Notes: a model not told the origin generated them from the letters alone. Numbered from the stretch's first letter, positions 28,620-37,813 are shown. The stretch is DNA of 64,000 nt from Hwangdonia seohaensis (GCF_031932625.1 NZ_JAVSCK010000005.1:186001-250000); one strand, 5' to 3'. Numbers and translations are program-made.

Positions 28620-29297
28620 ATGGAAAAACTATTTGAAAACTTATTTATATACGAAATCGTTCTGCTGTTTTTAGGCGTCTTTCTGTTTATGATTTTATGC
28701 GGATCGTTGGTCTATTCCATAGCCAAAAAGCAAGATATCAAGAAGTTTTTGTATTTTTTTATTATTCCAATCATAATGATAGCATATCCCAGTATTCAAG
28801 AAATTCAAATTGAAAAGGATAAGCTGGCCATTGTAAAGTATCAGGATAAAGTTAAAAACGATCCCGATGACGAGGATGCAAAAGAAAAACTTGCAAAAGT
28901 CACTGATAAATTAGAAAAAAGAGCGTCAACTCCTGCGGATTTGGCGGTAATCAGTAAATCGTATCTCCTTCTTGAAAAACCCGAAAAAGCTATTTCATTT
29001 GCTGATAAAGCGATTTCCGCCGATACAAAAACATTGGATATTAAACCGCCAGCAGATAAAACGCCTCAAACCGATTTAGATAGAAATTATGCCGTTGAAA
29101 ATAGAGTTGAGGAATTGAAAGGCATCAAAGAATTGGCCGATATTCAAAAAGACATAAAATCAGATTCTACGGTTTTAAAAGATAGCTTACTGCTTAAAGC
29201 GCGAATTCAGAATGTTAAAACAACCAACCCTAAAATTCAGCAATATTTCAACAAAAAATATGTACAAAGAAAATTATCAACTATTAACAAAAATTAA
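28620..29297 (+). CDS. Membrane protein with two N-terminal helices and a TPR-like tail
   Basis: The 225-residue product has hydrophobic helices at about 10-35 (IYEIVLLFLGVFLFMILCGS) and 43-60 (FLYFFIIPIIMIAYPSI). A soluble helical tail follows with a TPR-like unit (SYLLLEKPEKAISFADKAIS). It lies between cargo genes 1 and 2. It could anchor cargo or particles, protect the producer, or be unrelated. The family is not recognised. Confidence 0.55.
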   Translation: MEKLFENLFIYEIVLLFLGVFLFMILCGSLVYSIAKKQDIKKFLYFFIIPIIMIAYPSIQEIQIEKDKLAIVKYQDKVKNDPDDEDAKEKLAKVTDKLEKRASTPADLAVISKSYLLLEKPEKAISFADKAISADTKTLDIKPPADKTPQTDLDRNYAVENRVEELKGIKELADIQKDIKSDSTVLKDSLLLKARIQNVKTTNPKIQQYFNKKYVQRKLSTINKN

Positions 29298-29303
29298 TTC
29301 ATT

Positions 29304-29753
29304 ATGAAAACACTCAAAAAAACTTTTATCGCCTTTATGGCAGTAACCCTGGTAAGTTGCACAAGTCTTTACGATCATTTTACTTATACCGAAACCATTA
29401 AAACCAAACTGGACGCCATTAGTCTTATCGATAAAAGCGATGCGCCCTATAGCGATTCGGAGGTACAGATAACAGACCTAAAAAACCAAATGAAAAAAAT
29501 GGTTATTTACGAAAAAGGCAAAGATAAAAACCAACTTACCACAAAAATGTGGGAGCTTATAAGTAGCGATAAACATTTAATGGGAAGCTATCTCAAGCTT
29601 TGGGAAGAAAAAGGGTCGCTCAATACCGCATTTAAAGAACAAGCAAAACCCCAAATTGAAGAAGCTTTTAATTTGATGATTTTCTATGAAGAAAAGAAAG
29701 ACAAACAAAGCCAGAACGCGTTAACTCAATTTATCAACCAATTTAATTTGTAA
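29304..29753 (+). CDS. Small lipoprotein in the cargo region
   Basis: The 149-residue product has a signal peptide with lipobox VTLVS-C (Cys19). The mature part is helical and charged (KMWELISSDKHLMGSYLKLW). It starts 7 bases after the membrane-protein gene and ends 5 before the next, so the three small genes form a unit. An envelope immunity role for a neighbouring cargo protein is possible but unproven. Confidence 0.55.
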   Translation: MKTLKKTFIAFMAVTLVSCTSLYDHFTYTETIKTKLDAISLIDKSDAPYSDSEVQITDLKNQMKKMVIYEKGKDKNQLTTKMWELISSDKHLMGSYLKLWEEKGSLNTAFKEQAKPQIEEAFNLMIFYEEKKDKQSQNALTQFINQFNL

Positions 29754-29757
29754 TATC

Positions 29758-30084
29758 ATGGATTTTGAAAAACTATTAAAAGAGCTAAAAGAAGAAATTG
29801 TTGCCGATGCCAAAGATAAATTTGGAGAAGAAGGCAAGCTTATTGTTAGCGATATGAAAGATTATCTTAAAACTTCAGAAGAAAAACTAAAAAAGTGGGC
29901 AGGCCTTTTTATTGCCGGTGCCATTGATAAAGACGAGTTGGAGTGGTTGCTAAAAAGCCAAAAAGATCTGTTGGTAATGAAAGCACTTGTAAAAGCTGGA
30001 GTTAACAAAATAAAAGCGGGACACTATAAAAACAGAGTCATTAATATTGTATTAAATAAGCTTGTGGGACTCGTCGTTTTGTAA
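29758..30084 (+). CDS. Small helical protein, unknown function
   Basis: The 108-residue product is almost wholly helical: an acidic-basic N-terminal helix (FEKLLKELKEEIVADAKDKF), a mildly hydrophobic middle (KKWAGLFIAGAIDKDELEWL) and a hydrophobic C-terminus (VINIVLNKLVGLVVL). It ends 10 bases before cargo gene 2. It may be a chaperone, immunity protein or membrane-active peptide; none can be shown. Confidence 0.5.
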   Translation: MDFEKLLKELKEEIVADAKDKFGEEGKLIVSDMKDYLKTSEEKLKKWAGLFIAGAIDKDELEWLLKSQKDLLVMKALVKAGVNKIKAGHYKNRVINIVLNKLVGLVVL

Positions 30085-30094
30085 AAACATAACT

Positions 30095-31795
30095 ATGTTT
30101 AGGTCGGCAATATTAGATAGGGCATATGCCAAACCAGGCAAATCATCTCCATTTCTACGGGAATCGGAGCATGAGGCTTTTATACAGCCCAAACTTAAAG
30201 TCGAAAAGCCCAATGATAAATATGATGTGGGCGCGGATGCGATTGCCGATAATTCTGTGCAAAGGGCAGAAGAGGAAGAGGTCTTGCAGACAAAATCAGA
30301 AAGAAGTACAAAGGGACACCCTCATATCGAAAAAACCTTGAACAGTTCAAAAGGAGGTGGAAACCCTTTATCCAATTCCGTTAAATCTGAAATGGAAACC
30401 GGTTTTGGGACCGATTTCGGTAAGGTGAACATCCATACAGATGCTAAGGCCATACAGATGAACAAACAGCTTAATGCACAGGCCTTTACCCATGGTAACG
30501 ATATTTATTTCAATCAAGGGAAGTACAATCCTTCCTCATCACAAGGCAAACATTTATTGGCCCATGAGTTAACGCATACGGTACAGCAGGGAGCCGTTAA
30601 CACCAGTGTACAGCGCAAACTCACCGTGGAGGACGAATACCCACAGGGCCATATAACAGAAGTAGGCGAACGATCGGGGGCTGGGAAATTGATAGGTGAA
30701 GACCCATCCAAAGCCCTTTCCAACCAAGACCGACTTGATTTGGTTAAAACGCAATTGGGTAAATTAACACCACATTTTGAGGTAAAGGGCTCGGGAGAAG
30801 TACGACCCACTTCAGAAAAGACAAAATCGGAAAACGAATTGGCTAAAGATGCTAAGGCCACCGCTTCGTGTTGCCTTAATGTATTGACAAGAAAAAAGTC
30901 AACAAATGATTGGCAGATATTGATAACCGACCATTTATTTCCTCATACAGATGATAGCAGACATAAAATAATCATCAATTCCAACAAAAGCCCTTTTGAA
31001 CTGGGTTTCCACAATAAAGCTGGAGAAAAGGTTTCTTATAAGAGCCACCCAGAACGTGTTCTGGGGCACGAATTGTGCGGTCATGCAGCCATGCAAGAAA
31101 TAGATGCCCATGCCGAAGGAAAGCGTGCCGTAACCAACGTTCATGACTCTACAATTAATATTGAAAACGAGATAGCAAAAGAGAGCCTTGGTTTAACGGA
31201 CGAAAAACTTCAGAGAGGCCATGCAGGAGACGGGCCACATAAAGGGGAATCCTTTGGTCATTCACAAGTTATCGATTTCGAATTCAACAAATCGGAAATC
31301 GATAAAAAAGGAAAGGAAAAGTTGAAGCTTATCTCAGATATGGTAAGGATTTTTGACCTTTTCGTCGAGATTCGAGGACATTCGGATAATGTGGGCAGCG
31401 AAAAGGCCAAACAGGACATTAGTGATGCCAGGTCTTTTAGGGTTCTTAAATTTCTAACGGATTTAGGTGTTTCCGATAAAGCTTCGGTAAATGTCGGTGC
31501 ACCAGGGGAAAATAATGTAATTAAGGTCAAGCGGTTTTTACGTAAAGGCATGTCGGACAAAGAACCTCGAAAAGAGAATGGCGCCGTTGTCGAACAGAAA
31601 GATTTAAGACGGGTAGATGTAATTGTTGCTTCTTTTCCGGCTGGACTTTCCAAAATTCGTGCTGATATTCCTAAAAGCCAAAAAGTAGAATTGGCTAAAT
31701 TCGATGACGTAAAAGAACCGCCCAAGGTTAAAGGCCTCAGGAAAGGGACCCCCTGTGAACAATTGTTGGTAGAAAAAGCTTTCCCAAAACCTTAA
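30095..31795 (+). CDS. eCIS cargo candidate 2: DUF4157 plus HELCGH motif plus OmpA-like domain
   Basis: I chose ATG 30095 over TTG 30062, because the latter would run into the upstream gene; this gives 566 residues. The shared leader is degenerate (FIQPKLKVEKPNDKYDVGAD) and the CxxC is absent. The DUF4157 core contains METGFGTDFGKVNIHTD and HELTH (His157, Glu158, His161). A second site reads VLGHELCGHAAM (His325 to His330), with HExxxH rather than HExxH spacing. Residues about 392-470 form an OmpA-like domain (IDFEFNKSEIDKKG, EIRGHSDNVGS, DISDARSFRVLKFL), which in other proteins binds peptidoglycan. This points to the cell wall or periplasm as target or tether. Confidence 0.85.
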   Translation: MFRSAILDRAYAKPGKSSPFLRESEHEAFIQPKLKVEKPNDKYDVGADAIADNSVQRAEEEEVLQTKSERSTKGHPHIEKTLNSSKGGGNPLSNSVKSEMETGFGTDFGKVNIHTDAKAIQMNKQLNAQAFTHGNDIYFNQGKYNPSSSQGKHLLAHELTHTVQQGAVNTSVQRKLTVEDEYPQGHITEVGERSGAGKLIGEDPSKALSNQDRLDLVKTQLGKLTPHFEVKGSGEVRPTSEKTKSENELAKDAKATASCCLNVLTRKKSTNDWQILITDHLFPHTDDSRHKIIINSNKSPFELGFHNKAGEKVSYKSHPERVLGHELCGHAAMQEIDAHAEGKRAVTNVHDSTINIENEIAKESLGLTDEKLQRGHAGDGPHKGESFGHSQVIDFEFNKSEIDKKGKEKLKLISDMVRIFDLFVEIRGHSDNVGSEKAKQDISDARSFRVLKFLTDLGVSDKASVNVGAPGENNVIKVKRFLRKGMSDKEPRKENGAVVEQKDLRRVDVIVASFPAGLSKIRADIPKSQKVELAKFDDVKEPPKVKGLRKGTPCEQLLVEKAFPKP

Positions 31796-31799
31796 ATTA

Positions 31800-34700
31800 A
31801 TGTTTACTGCAAAACAACATAATGGGCCACAAAAAACCTCAAGCACACTTTTTGCATCTGCGGGCAATTCCTTTATACAGCCCAAACTAAATATTGGAAA
31901 GCCTAACGATAAATACGAAAAGGAAGCCGACCAAGTTGCCGATAAAGTGGTAAACAAAACCAGTATGTATGGTAAGTCTCCGTTTTTTTCTCCATTAACG
32001 ACTATTCAAAAGAAGGACATCCAAAAACAAGAAGACACCGAAAGTATTCAAGAGAAACCTATTGCAGAAACCATAACTCCAGTGGTTCAGTTAGAGACCG
32101 CCGAAGAAGAGGAGACCATCCAAGAAAAATGCCACAACTGCGAAGACACTGATACCATTCAGAAATCAGAAAACGACGAAGAAGAAAACGTACAAGCCAA
32201 GGCTGAAAAACGAACCAATTCCTTTGCAAATCTAGGAAGCCGAATCCAACAAAACCGAGGAAAGGGCAAGCCGCTTGATAAACCTATTTTGTCCAAAATG
32301 CAACATGGCTTTGGGGCAGACTTTAGCGGTGTTAAAATCCATACGGATTCACAATCGGTAGCCATGAATCGCGATCTTGGCGCCAGGGCATTTACCAATA
32401 AAAACGACATCTTTTTTAATGAGGGCGAATTCAATCCGCAATCAAAAGACGGACAAACATTATTGGCCCATGAGTTAACACACACTATTCAGCAAGGAGC
32501 TTCCACACGCATGAAGCCTGATGTTCAAAAGAGTGAAAGGGTGGTTGATATGGCAGAATTGATTAAGCAAATAATTCTCAGTAATCAAGAACAAAAAGAC
32601 GCATTCGACCCCACAAAAGCTAACAAAACTCGGAAAGATGCCGCTGAAAAAGGAATTGAAGCGGAAGAACTGGCGAATTCTAAAATACCTGAAGTTATCC
32701 CTTCGGAACCCGATTTACCAGAAACCGATGTGGACACCGAAACCCCAAGAGTTGCAATACCCATCCCTAAAGAGCCGGATGTTGTGGTGCCATCATCTCA
32801 AAAAAAACAAGAAACATCTTCACCGTCAGAAAATATACCAAAAGAATCCGTTACCGCTACCGAGTCAACGAAAGCTTCTTCAAATGATGCCGCTAACAAA
32901 GCATCAGATGTAAACCCCGTTGTTTCTACACCAGCACCAATTAACAATTCAAATAATCAAAATGAAGAAGGTGGCGAAACCTTAAAATACTTAGAGAAAG
33001 AAAGTGCAGGCGTGTGTGCAAAAGGTGCTGAAAAAGCACAAAAATTAGCGGATAATGAATCGGCGCATGATACTGCTAAAGACAAAGCGGATCAAACCAA
33101 GGTTGCGGTGGTACCACCCGAAAACGAAGGACAATCAAGAGGGAACGCAGACCAGGTTAAAACACTTGAAAAGGCTCAAGCTCCTAAGTCTAACGACCAG
33201 ATTATTAAACGAGAAATGGACAAAGCCATCTCTGATGCTGTGCCTAAAAAAATAAAAGAACTCAATGAGTTTGAATCGGAGAAAAGAGCGCAAGTCATAG
33301 GCAATAAAGTTTTGGCGAGCACAGCAAAACAGGTTGGTGAAGTTAAGGGCACTTATAATGAAATAGAAAATAAAGCCGATGCCCAAGAAAGTGATACCCC
33401 TGTAGTTTTACCAAATATCGAACAATCACCAAACACCCCTACGCTAAACCTAGGCAAGGGAGCTGTTCCGTCGGTGCCTCAGGAACAAACCGATTTGTCC
33501 AATTTTGAAGAAGAAGCCGATGGTATTTATGAAAAAGAAGGCATTTCGCAGGAGATGCAAGCTGAATTTGAAAATGTAGATAGTGGTGATATTGCTGAGG
33601 CGAACAAAGAGAAAAGCGTATTGAAAGACAAGGTAGCCGATGCGCCTTCGAGCTTACAAAATTTTGCAACACAAAAGCAAAACAAGGTTGAAACCGAGCT
33701 TCAGGCTGAAGAAGCAGTGGTTAAATCTTCAATGACAGATAAAAGGCATAAAGAATTGCAAAACGCTAAATCCAAACAGGTTAAATCCAAAACCGATATG
33801 GAGAAAAAACGTGAAGCCGTAACCAAATGGATAAACGACAGATATACAAAAGCAAAGGATTTTGTTGCCGATAAACTGAGTAAACTCGAAACACAAGCGC
33901 TAACCAAATTTGATGCCGGCCAAAAATTACATGCCATACAATTTGAACAAAATGTGAAGCGTCGAGTAAATGCCTGGAAATCCGATCGCTATTCCGGGTT
34001 TTGGGGCGGTGCAAAATGGCTAAAGGATAAAATTGTGGGCATCGATCATTTTCCGGAGATCAAAGCAATTTTCACCACAGAACGTGCCACTTTTGTTAAA
34101 GCCATTGATCTTTTGATTTTGAATATCAATCAAGAAAACGAAAAAACAATTCAGTTTTGCAAAGACGAAATTTCCAATGCCAAAACCAGCATTCAAGAAT
34201 TTATCGATAAACTCGGTCCCGAACTTATTGATGTTGGTGACAAGGCGCAGGAAGAGACAACAAAAAAACTTGCAGAACTTGATAATCACATAGAAAAAGA
34301 GAAGAAAAAACTACAACAAAAATTATGTGATAAAAAGGACGAAGCCATAAAAGCCATTGATAAGAAGATTGAAGAGATGAAAGCGGAAATGAGCGGATTG
34401 GTAGGTAAATTAGGTGCCTTATTACTTTATGCTGCCAAAAAGTTCTTTAAATGGGCCATTTCAAAAATTGGCGGAAGTGCCGATAAGATCATTTCGGTAT
34501 TGGATAAGGGCGCTATTGTTCTTAAAAAACTATTTACAGACCCCATTGGTTTCTTCAAGAATTTAGTGAAAGCTGTAGGAGGTGGTATAAAAGGCTTCGT
34601 TAAAAACATTGTCTCCTGGCTTAAAAAAGGCCTGGTAAGTTGGCTCATGGGGCAAATGGGCGATAGTGGTTTAGAGTTGCCCAAAAAGTTTGATATGAAA

Positions 34701-36485
34701 GGCATTGTATTCTTGGGGCTTCAGGTAGCGGGCCTTACATGGAATGTTATTCGCGCTCGCATCGTTAAGTCCCTTGGGCCAAAAGGAGAAAAAATCATGT
34801 CGGTCGCAGAAAAAACGGTAGATGTTATAAAACGTGTTATTACCGAAGGGCCTATAGCACTTTGGAATATCATTATGGAAAAGGCCGGTGAGATTAAAAC
34901 CAAGGTTATGGAAGGCATTCGCAATTGGTCTATTACTCAAATCATAAAGAAAATGTCTTTTAAATTACTGAGTATGCTCAATCCCGCAGGAGCCATTGTG
35001 CAGGCCATAGTATTGCTTTACGATGTGGTTATGTTTTTTATTGAAAACTGGAACCGTATTGTAGATTTTGTAAAATCTGTATTTGATTCCATTGGAGAAA
35101 TTGTGAATGGCGCCTTAGGTAAAGCTTCTCAGTTTATAGAGAATACACTTGGCAAAACAGTACCTATTATATTGTCGTTTGCCGCACGATTTGTTGGGCT
35201 TTCGGGAATTGGAAAAGCCATACGTAAAGTTATTGAGACCATCCAAAAACCTTTTAAAAAGATTTTGGACAAGATGATTAAGTTTTTGGTTAAACAAGTT
35301 AAAAAGCTATTTAAGTCTGGAAAAGCCAAGGTTAAGGGAGCTGTGGCGGCGGTTTTTCAATGGTGGAAAAAGAAAAAGAAGTTCACTAACAAAGGAAAGG
35401 AAGAACATGAGTTAAGTTTTAGAGGAACTGGCTCTAAAGCTAAATTATTCATTGCAAGCGACAATCCACAGGATGTGATACAATATATTGAACAACAAAA
35501 AAAGAATCCTAACGCGGATAAGGACACATTGAAAACTGCCAAGAAAATCCTAAACAAAAAATTATACGTGAATATAAAGGGATCGAAAAAATCATCGAGT
35601 GAAAAGGCAGAAAAGAAGAAAATGAAGGAGGTAACCAATTCTTTGAACGATATCAGTGAAGCATTAAGCAAATTAGCAGGAAATCCATCGAAACCCGATA
35701 ATGTCAACTATAATTATTCGGGCGACAAACCTACTAAAGTGTCGGTTGATAAGCTTCATAACAATTCCAAAAACAAAAATGGGACAAAGCCAAAAACGAG
35801 CAAGAATTCTGGAACAACTGGTTGGAAAGAGATAAAAGAAGGAGGGTTGTCGAAAATATCTGATAAATGGGTGCAAATGCACTTAATAAACATGAAGTTC
35901 GGCGGGCCAGGGGAACCAAAAAATCTCGTGCCAGGGCCAAATAGTATCAATAAAGGAGCCAAACAAGAGCGATTCGATTCATCCGTCAAAAAGCTCCTTC
36001 AATCTGGTGGAAAAACTACAGATAGTGTGGTGTGGATAAATGCTGACTTATCTTATCGTAATGGTACTGTCGCTGACAACAACGGTAATCAGATAGACCT
36101 ATCAAAGTTTGGAGATAAATTAAAATTGGAAGCTGGCTTGCATGTGCCTGAAGGCAACAATTGGGATAAAAAATCATCAAGTAAAATAAAAACTAACATA
36201 ACTATCCCAGAGCCTGATTTCAAGAAAAAAGATAAAATCTCGTTGAATAATTCCACTGGAACTAATATGAAAAATTCTGGCATTTCACTTTTTAATAGTT
36301 CTAAAACCAGTTATGCCAGTTCACTTATTAGTTTCATAAAGAGAGAAAGACCTTTTAATAAATGGAAAGGTTTTATTGATAAGTTGATGGTATTTGCCAG
36401 AAAATCATCTTCTAATGTGCCACTTACAGATGTCAATAGTATTTATAATATATTAAAAAATAATAAAGGGGTGAAGCTTAAATGA
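31800..36485 (+). CDS. eCIS cargo candidate 3: giant DUF4157 protein with putative nuclease tip
   Basis: The 1561-residue protein has the shared leader FIQPKLNIGKPNDKYEKEAD, a CxxC (Cys111, Cys114) and a DUF4157 core with HELTH (His224, Glu225, His228). A low-complexity Pro/Ser/Glu stretch spans about 290-400, and coiled-coil segments run to about 840. Residues 860-1190 are amphipathic or hydrophobic (LVGKLGALLLYAAKKFFKWA, AIVQAIVLLYDVVMFFIENW). The C-terminal tip has WVQMHLINMKFGGPGEPKNL followed by VPGPNSINKG; His1361 and Asn1375 resemble the beta-beta-alpha-metal nuclease pattern seen in polymorphic toxins. The stop overlaps the SUKH gene (ATGA), the usual order of toxin and antidote. Confidence 0.8.
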   Translation: MFTAKQHNGPQKTSSTLFASAGNSFIQPKLNIGKPNDKYEKEADQVADKVVNKTSMYGKSPFFSPLTTIQKKDIQKQEDTESIQEKPIAETITPVVQLETAEEEETIQEKCHNCEDTDTIQKSENDEEENVQAKAEKRTNSFANLGSRIQQNRGKGKPLDKPILSKMQHGFGADFSGVKIHTDSQSVAMNRDLGARAFTNKNDIFFNEGEFNPQSKDGQTLLAHELTHTIQQGASTRMKPDVQKSERVVDMAELIKQIILSNQEQKDAFDPTKANKTRKDAAEKGIEAEELANSKIPEVIPSEPDLPETDVDTETPRVAIPIPKEPDVVVPSSQKKQETSSPSENIPKESVTATESTKASSNDAANKASDVNPVVSTPAPINNSNNQNEEGGETLKYLEKESAGVCAKGAEKAQKLADNESAHDTAKDKADQTKVAVVPPENEGQSRGNADQVKTLEKAQAPKSNDQIIKREMDKAISDAVPKKIKELNEFESEKRAQVIGNKVLASTAKQVGEVKGTYNEIENKADAQESDTPVVLPNIEQSPNTPTLNLGKGAVPSVPQEQTDLSNFEEEADGIYEKEGISQEMQAEFENVDSGDIAEANKEKSVLKDKVADAPSSLQNFATQKQNKVETELQAEEAVVKSSMTDKRHKELQNAKSKQVKSKTDMEKKREAVTKWINDRYTKAKDFVADKLSKLETQALTKFDAGQKLHAIQFEQNVKRRVNAWKSDRYSGFWGGAKWLKDKIVGIDHFPEIKAIFTTERATFVKAIDLLILNINQENEKTIQFCKDEISNAKTSIQEFIDKLGPELIDVGDKAQEETTKKLAELDNHIEKEKKKLQQKLCDKKDEAIKAIDKKIEEMKAEMSGLVGKLGALLLYAAKKFFKWAISKIGGSADKIISVLDKGAIVLKKLFTDPIGFFKNLVKAVGGGIKGFVKNIVSWLKKGLVSWLMGQMGDSGLELPKKFDMKGIVFLGLQVAGLTWNVIRARIVKSLGPKGEKIMSVAEKTVDVIKRVITEGPIALWNIIMEKAGEIKTKVMEGIRNWSITQIIKKMSFKLLSMLNPAGAIVQAIVLLYDVVMFFIENWNRIVDFVKSVFDSIGEIVNGALGKASQFIENTLGKTVPIILSFAARFVGLSGIGKAIRKVIETIQKPFKKILDKMIKFLVKQVKKLFKSGKAKVKGAVAAVFQWWKKKKKFTNKGKEEHELSFRGTGSKAKLFIASDNPQDVIQYIEQQKKNPNADKDTLKTAKKILNKKLYVNIKGSKKSSSEKAEKKKMKEVTNSLNDISEALSKLAGNPSKPDNVNYNYSGDKPTKVSVDKLHNNSKNKNGTKPKTSKNSGTTGWKEIKEGGLSKISDKWVQMHLINMKFGGPGEPKNLVPGPNSINKGAKQERFDSSVKKLLQSGGKTTDSVVWINADLSYRNGTVADNNGNQIDLSKFGDKLKLEAGLHVPEGNNWDKKSSSKIKTNITIPEPDFKKKDKISLNNSTGTNMKNSGISLFNSSKTSYASSLISFIKRERPFNKWKGFIDKLMVFARKSSSNVPLTDVNSIYNILKNNKGVKLK

Positions 36486-37786
36486 ACAATCGAAAAAAAA
36501 TAAAAGAAAAGTTATTGAAAAACTTACTTACAGATTTCGATAGTATGGGTATATCGATAATACCTCCTGACAGTAAAGTTGCTGTTAAAAAATTAGAGAA
36601 GAGGATTTTGGGCTCATTGAATGAAACCTTAAAAGAATTTTATTCTCAATGTGATGGCTATATGTTGAACTGGCAAGGAAAATTGGATGGCTTTAAAATT
36701 AAAGGACAGACATCGATAAGACCTGTTTCTATTTTAGATAACTTGAGTATTGGTAACAACAAAGTTCTGTCGTTCTCAAACCTTGAACATGCTCCGAATT
36801 TTTCGATTGATTCGTTGATGATTTTCGACATAATAGACAATTTGGGCAATTATGTATTGCTGCGAATTGACGTTGACAATTCCTCATTGTACTTATATAC
36901 ATACGGTAAGAAACTGAATAAAATGGATTTAACAATTGCCGAGTATTTATTAAAAGCTGAGGATTATTTTGGAACAGAATTATGGCAACAGTTCTATATT
37001 GAAAAGGCTGATAATATTTCAAATTACTATTGCATTTATAAAAACAACATAACTTTTTATCAACATTTATTGGAGCCAAATGAATTTAAACATGTTAAAG
37101 ATTCAGTAAAAAATATTTTAGAGAAGTTTAATATTTCAAACATCAATTTCAACTATAAAAATGCAATTAATGACAAACTGGAAGCACTAAAAAAGCAAAG
37201 CACATTTTATTTATCTGAATTTAATTTGGGAACCAATGTCAGTGCCAATAGTTTAATGAAAGCCCAAGAATCGATTTGTCAAGCCCTCCCACAGCCAATG
37301 ATAGATTTTTATGCCCAAATCAATGGGCTAGAAATAGAATGGGAGATAAACAACATTTCTGGAAATTTGAATTATCTATGCTTGGAAGAAATTTATGGAG
37401 GAAATGAATGGTATAATGAAAATGATTGGAACAAAACCAATTATCATAATGCTATTATCTGGATAGGTGAAGACCCTAATGACGAATTTTATCAAATCTC
37501 GAGAGAGCTTCGACCTTTAGAAATATTCAGTGGAGATTCAAGCTATGTTGGATTCAGGTTTAGTGACGCAAATATTTTTGAGATTTATTATGCATTCAAT
37601 AGAGATGAGTTAATAAAGCTGCCAATTTCAATAGAAAAATATCTTCACTTAAATATTCGTTTGTTCGGACTTGAAGGTTGGCAAGAATATTATCGCTCAG
37701 GAAAACATGCTAAAATAGGTGAGGACTATTTAATAGACCATATTAATACAATCTTTCCTGATTTTAAGATTGAGGAATTTCATTAA
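36482..37786 (+). CDS. Tandem SUKH (SMI1/KNR4-type) immunity-like protein
   Basis: The 434-residue protein is an internal duplication. ETLKEFYSQCDGYMLNW at 48-64 matches QPMIDFYAQINGLEIEW at 271-287. DYFGTELWQQFY at 161-172 matches LFGLEGWQEYY near 400. Each half has the SUKH fold features (FYxQxxG after a helix, a central strand-rich region, an acidic aromatic end). SUKH proteins are the commonest immunity family for polymorphic nuclease toxins. The start overlaps the cargo 3 stop, so translation is probably coupled. By eye the DNA from about 36.1 to 37.8 kb is more AT-rich than the structural genes, suggesting a swapped-in tip and antidote. Confidence 0.75.
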   Translation: MNNRKKIKEKLLKNLLTDFDSMGISIIPPDSKVAVKKLEKRILGSLNETLKEFYSQCDGYMLNWQGKLDGFKIKGQTSIRPVSILDNLSIGNNKVLSFSNLEHAPNFSIDSLMIFDIIDNLGNYVLLRIDVDNSSLYLYTYGKKLNKMDLTIAEYLLKAEDYFGTELWQQFYIEKADNISNYYCIYKNNITFYQHLLEPNEFKHVKDSVKNILEKFNISNINFNYKNAINDKLEALKKQSTFYLSEFNLGTNVSANSLMKAQESICQALPQPMIDFYAQINGLEIEWEINNISGNLNYLCLEEIYGGNEWYNENDWNKTNYHNAIIWIGEDPNDEFYQISRELRPLEIFSGDSSYVGFRFSDANIFEIYYAFNRDELIKLPISIEKYLHLNIRLFGLEGWQEYYRSGKHAKIGEDYLIDHINTIFPDFKIEEFH

Positions 37787-37813
37787 TATGACATTAATTA
37801 ATTTCGATATGTA

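Noticed and set aside
30062..30094. TTG start for cargo 2
   Set aside because: It would overlap the upstream gene, which ends at 30084, and adds residues unlike the other cargo leaders; ATG 30095 is better.
27494..36485. Reading the DUF4157 genes as ordinary secreted proteases
   Set aside because: They lack signal peptides, share a leader, and sit inside an eCIS operon, so a cargo role fits better.
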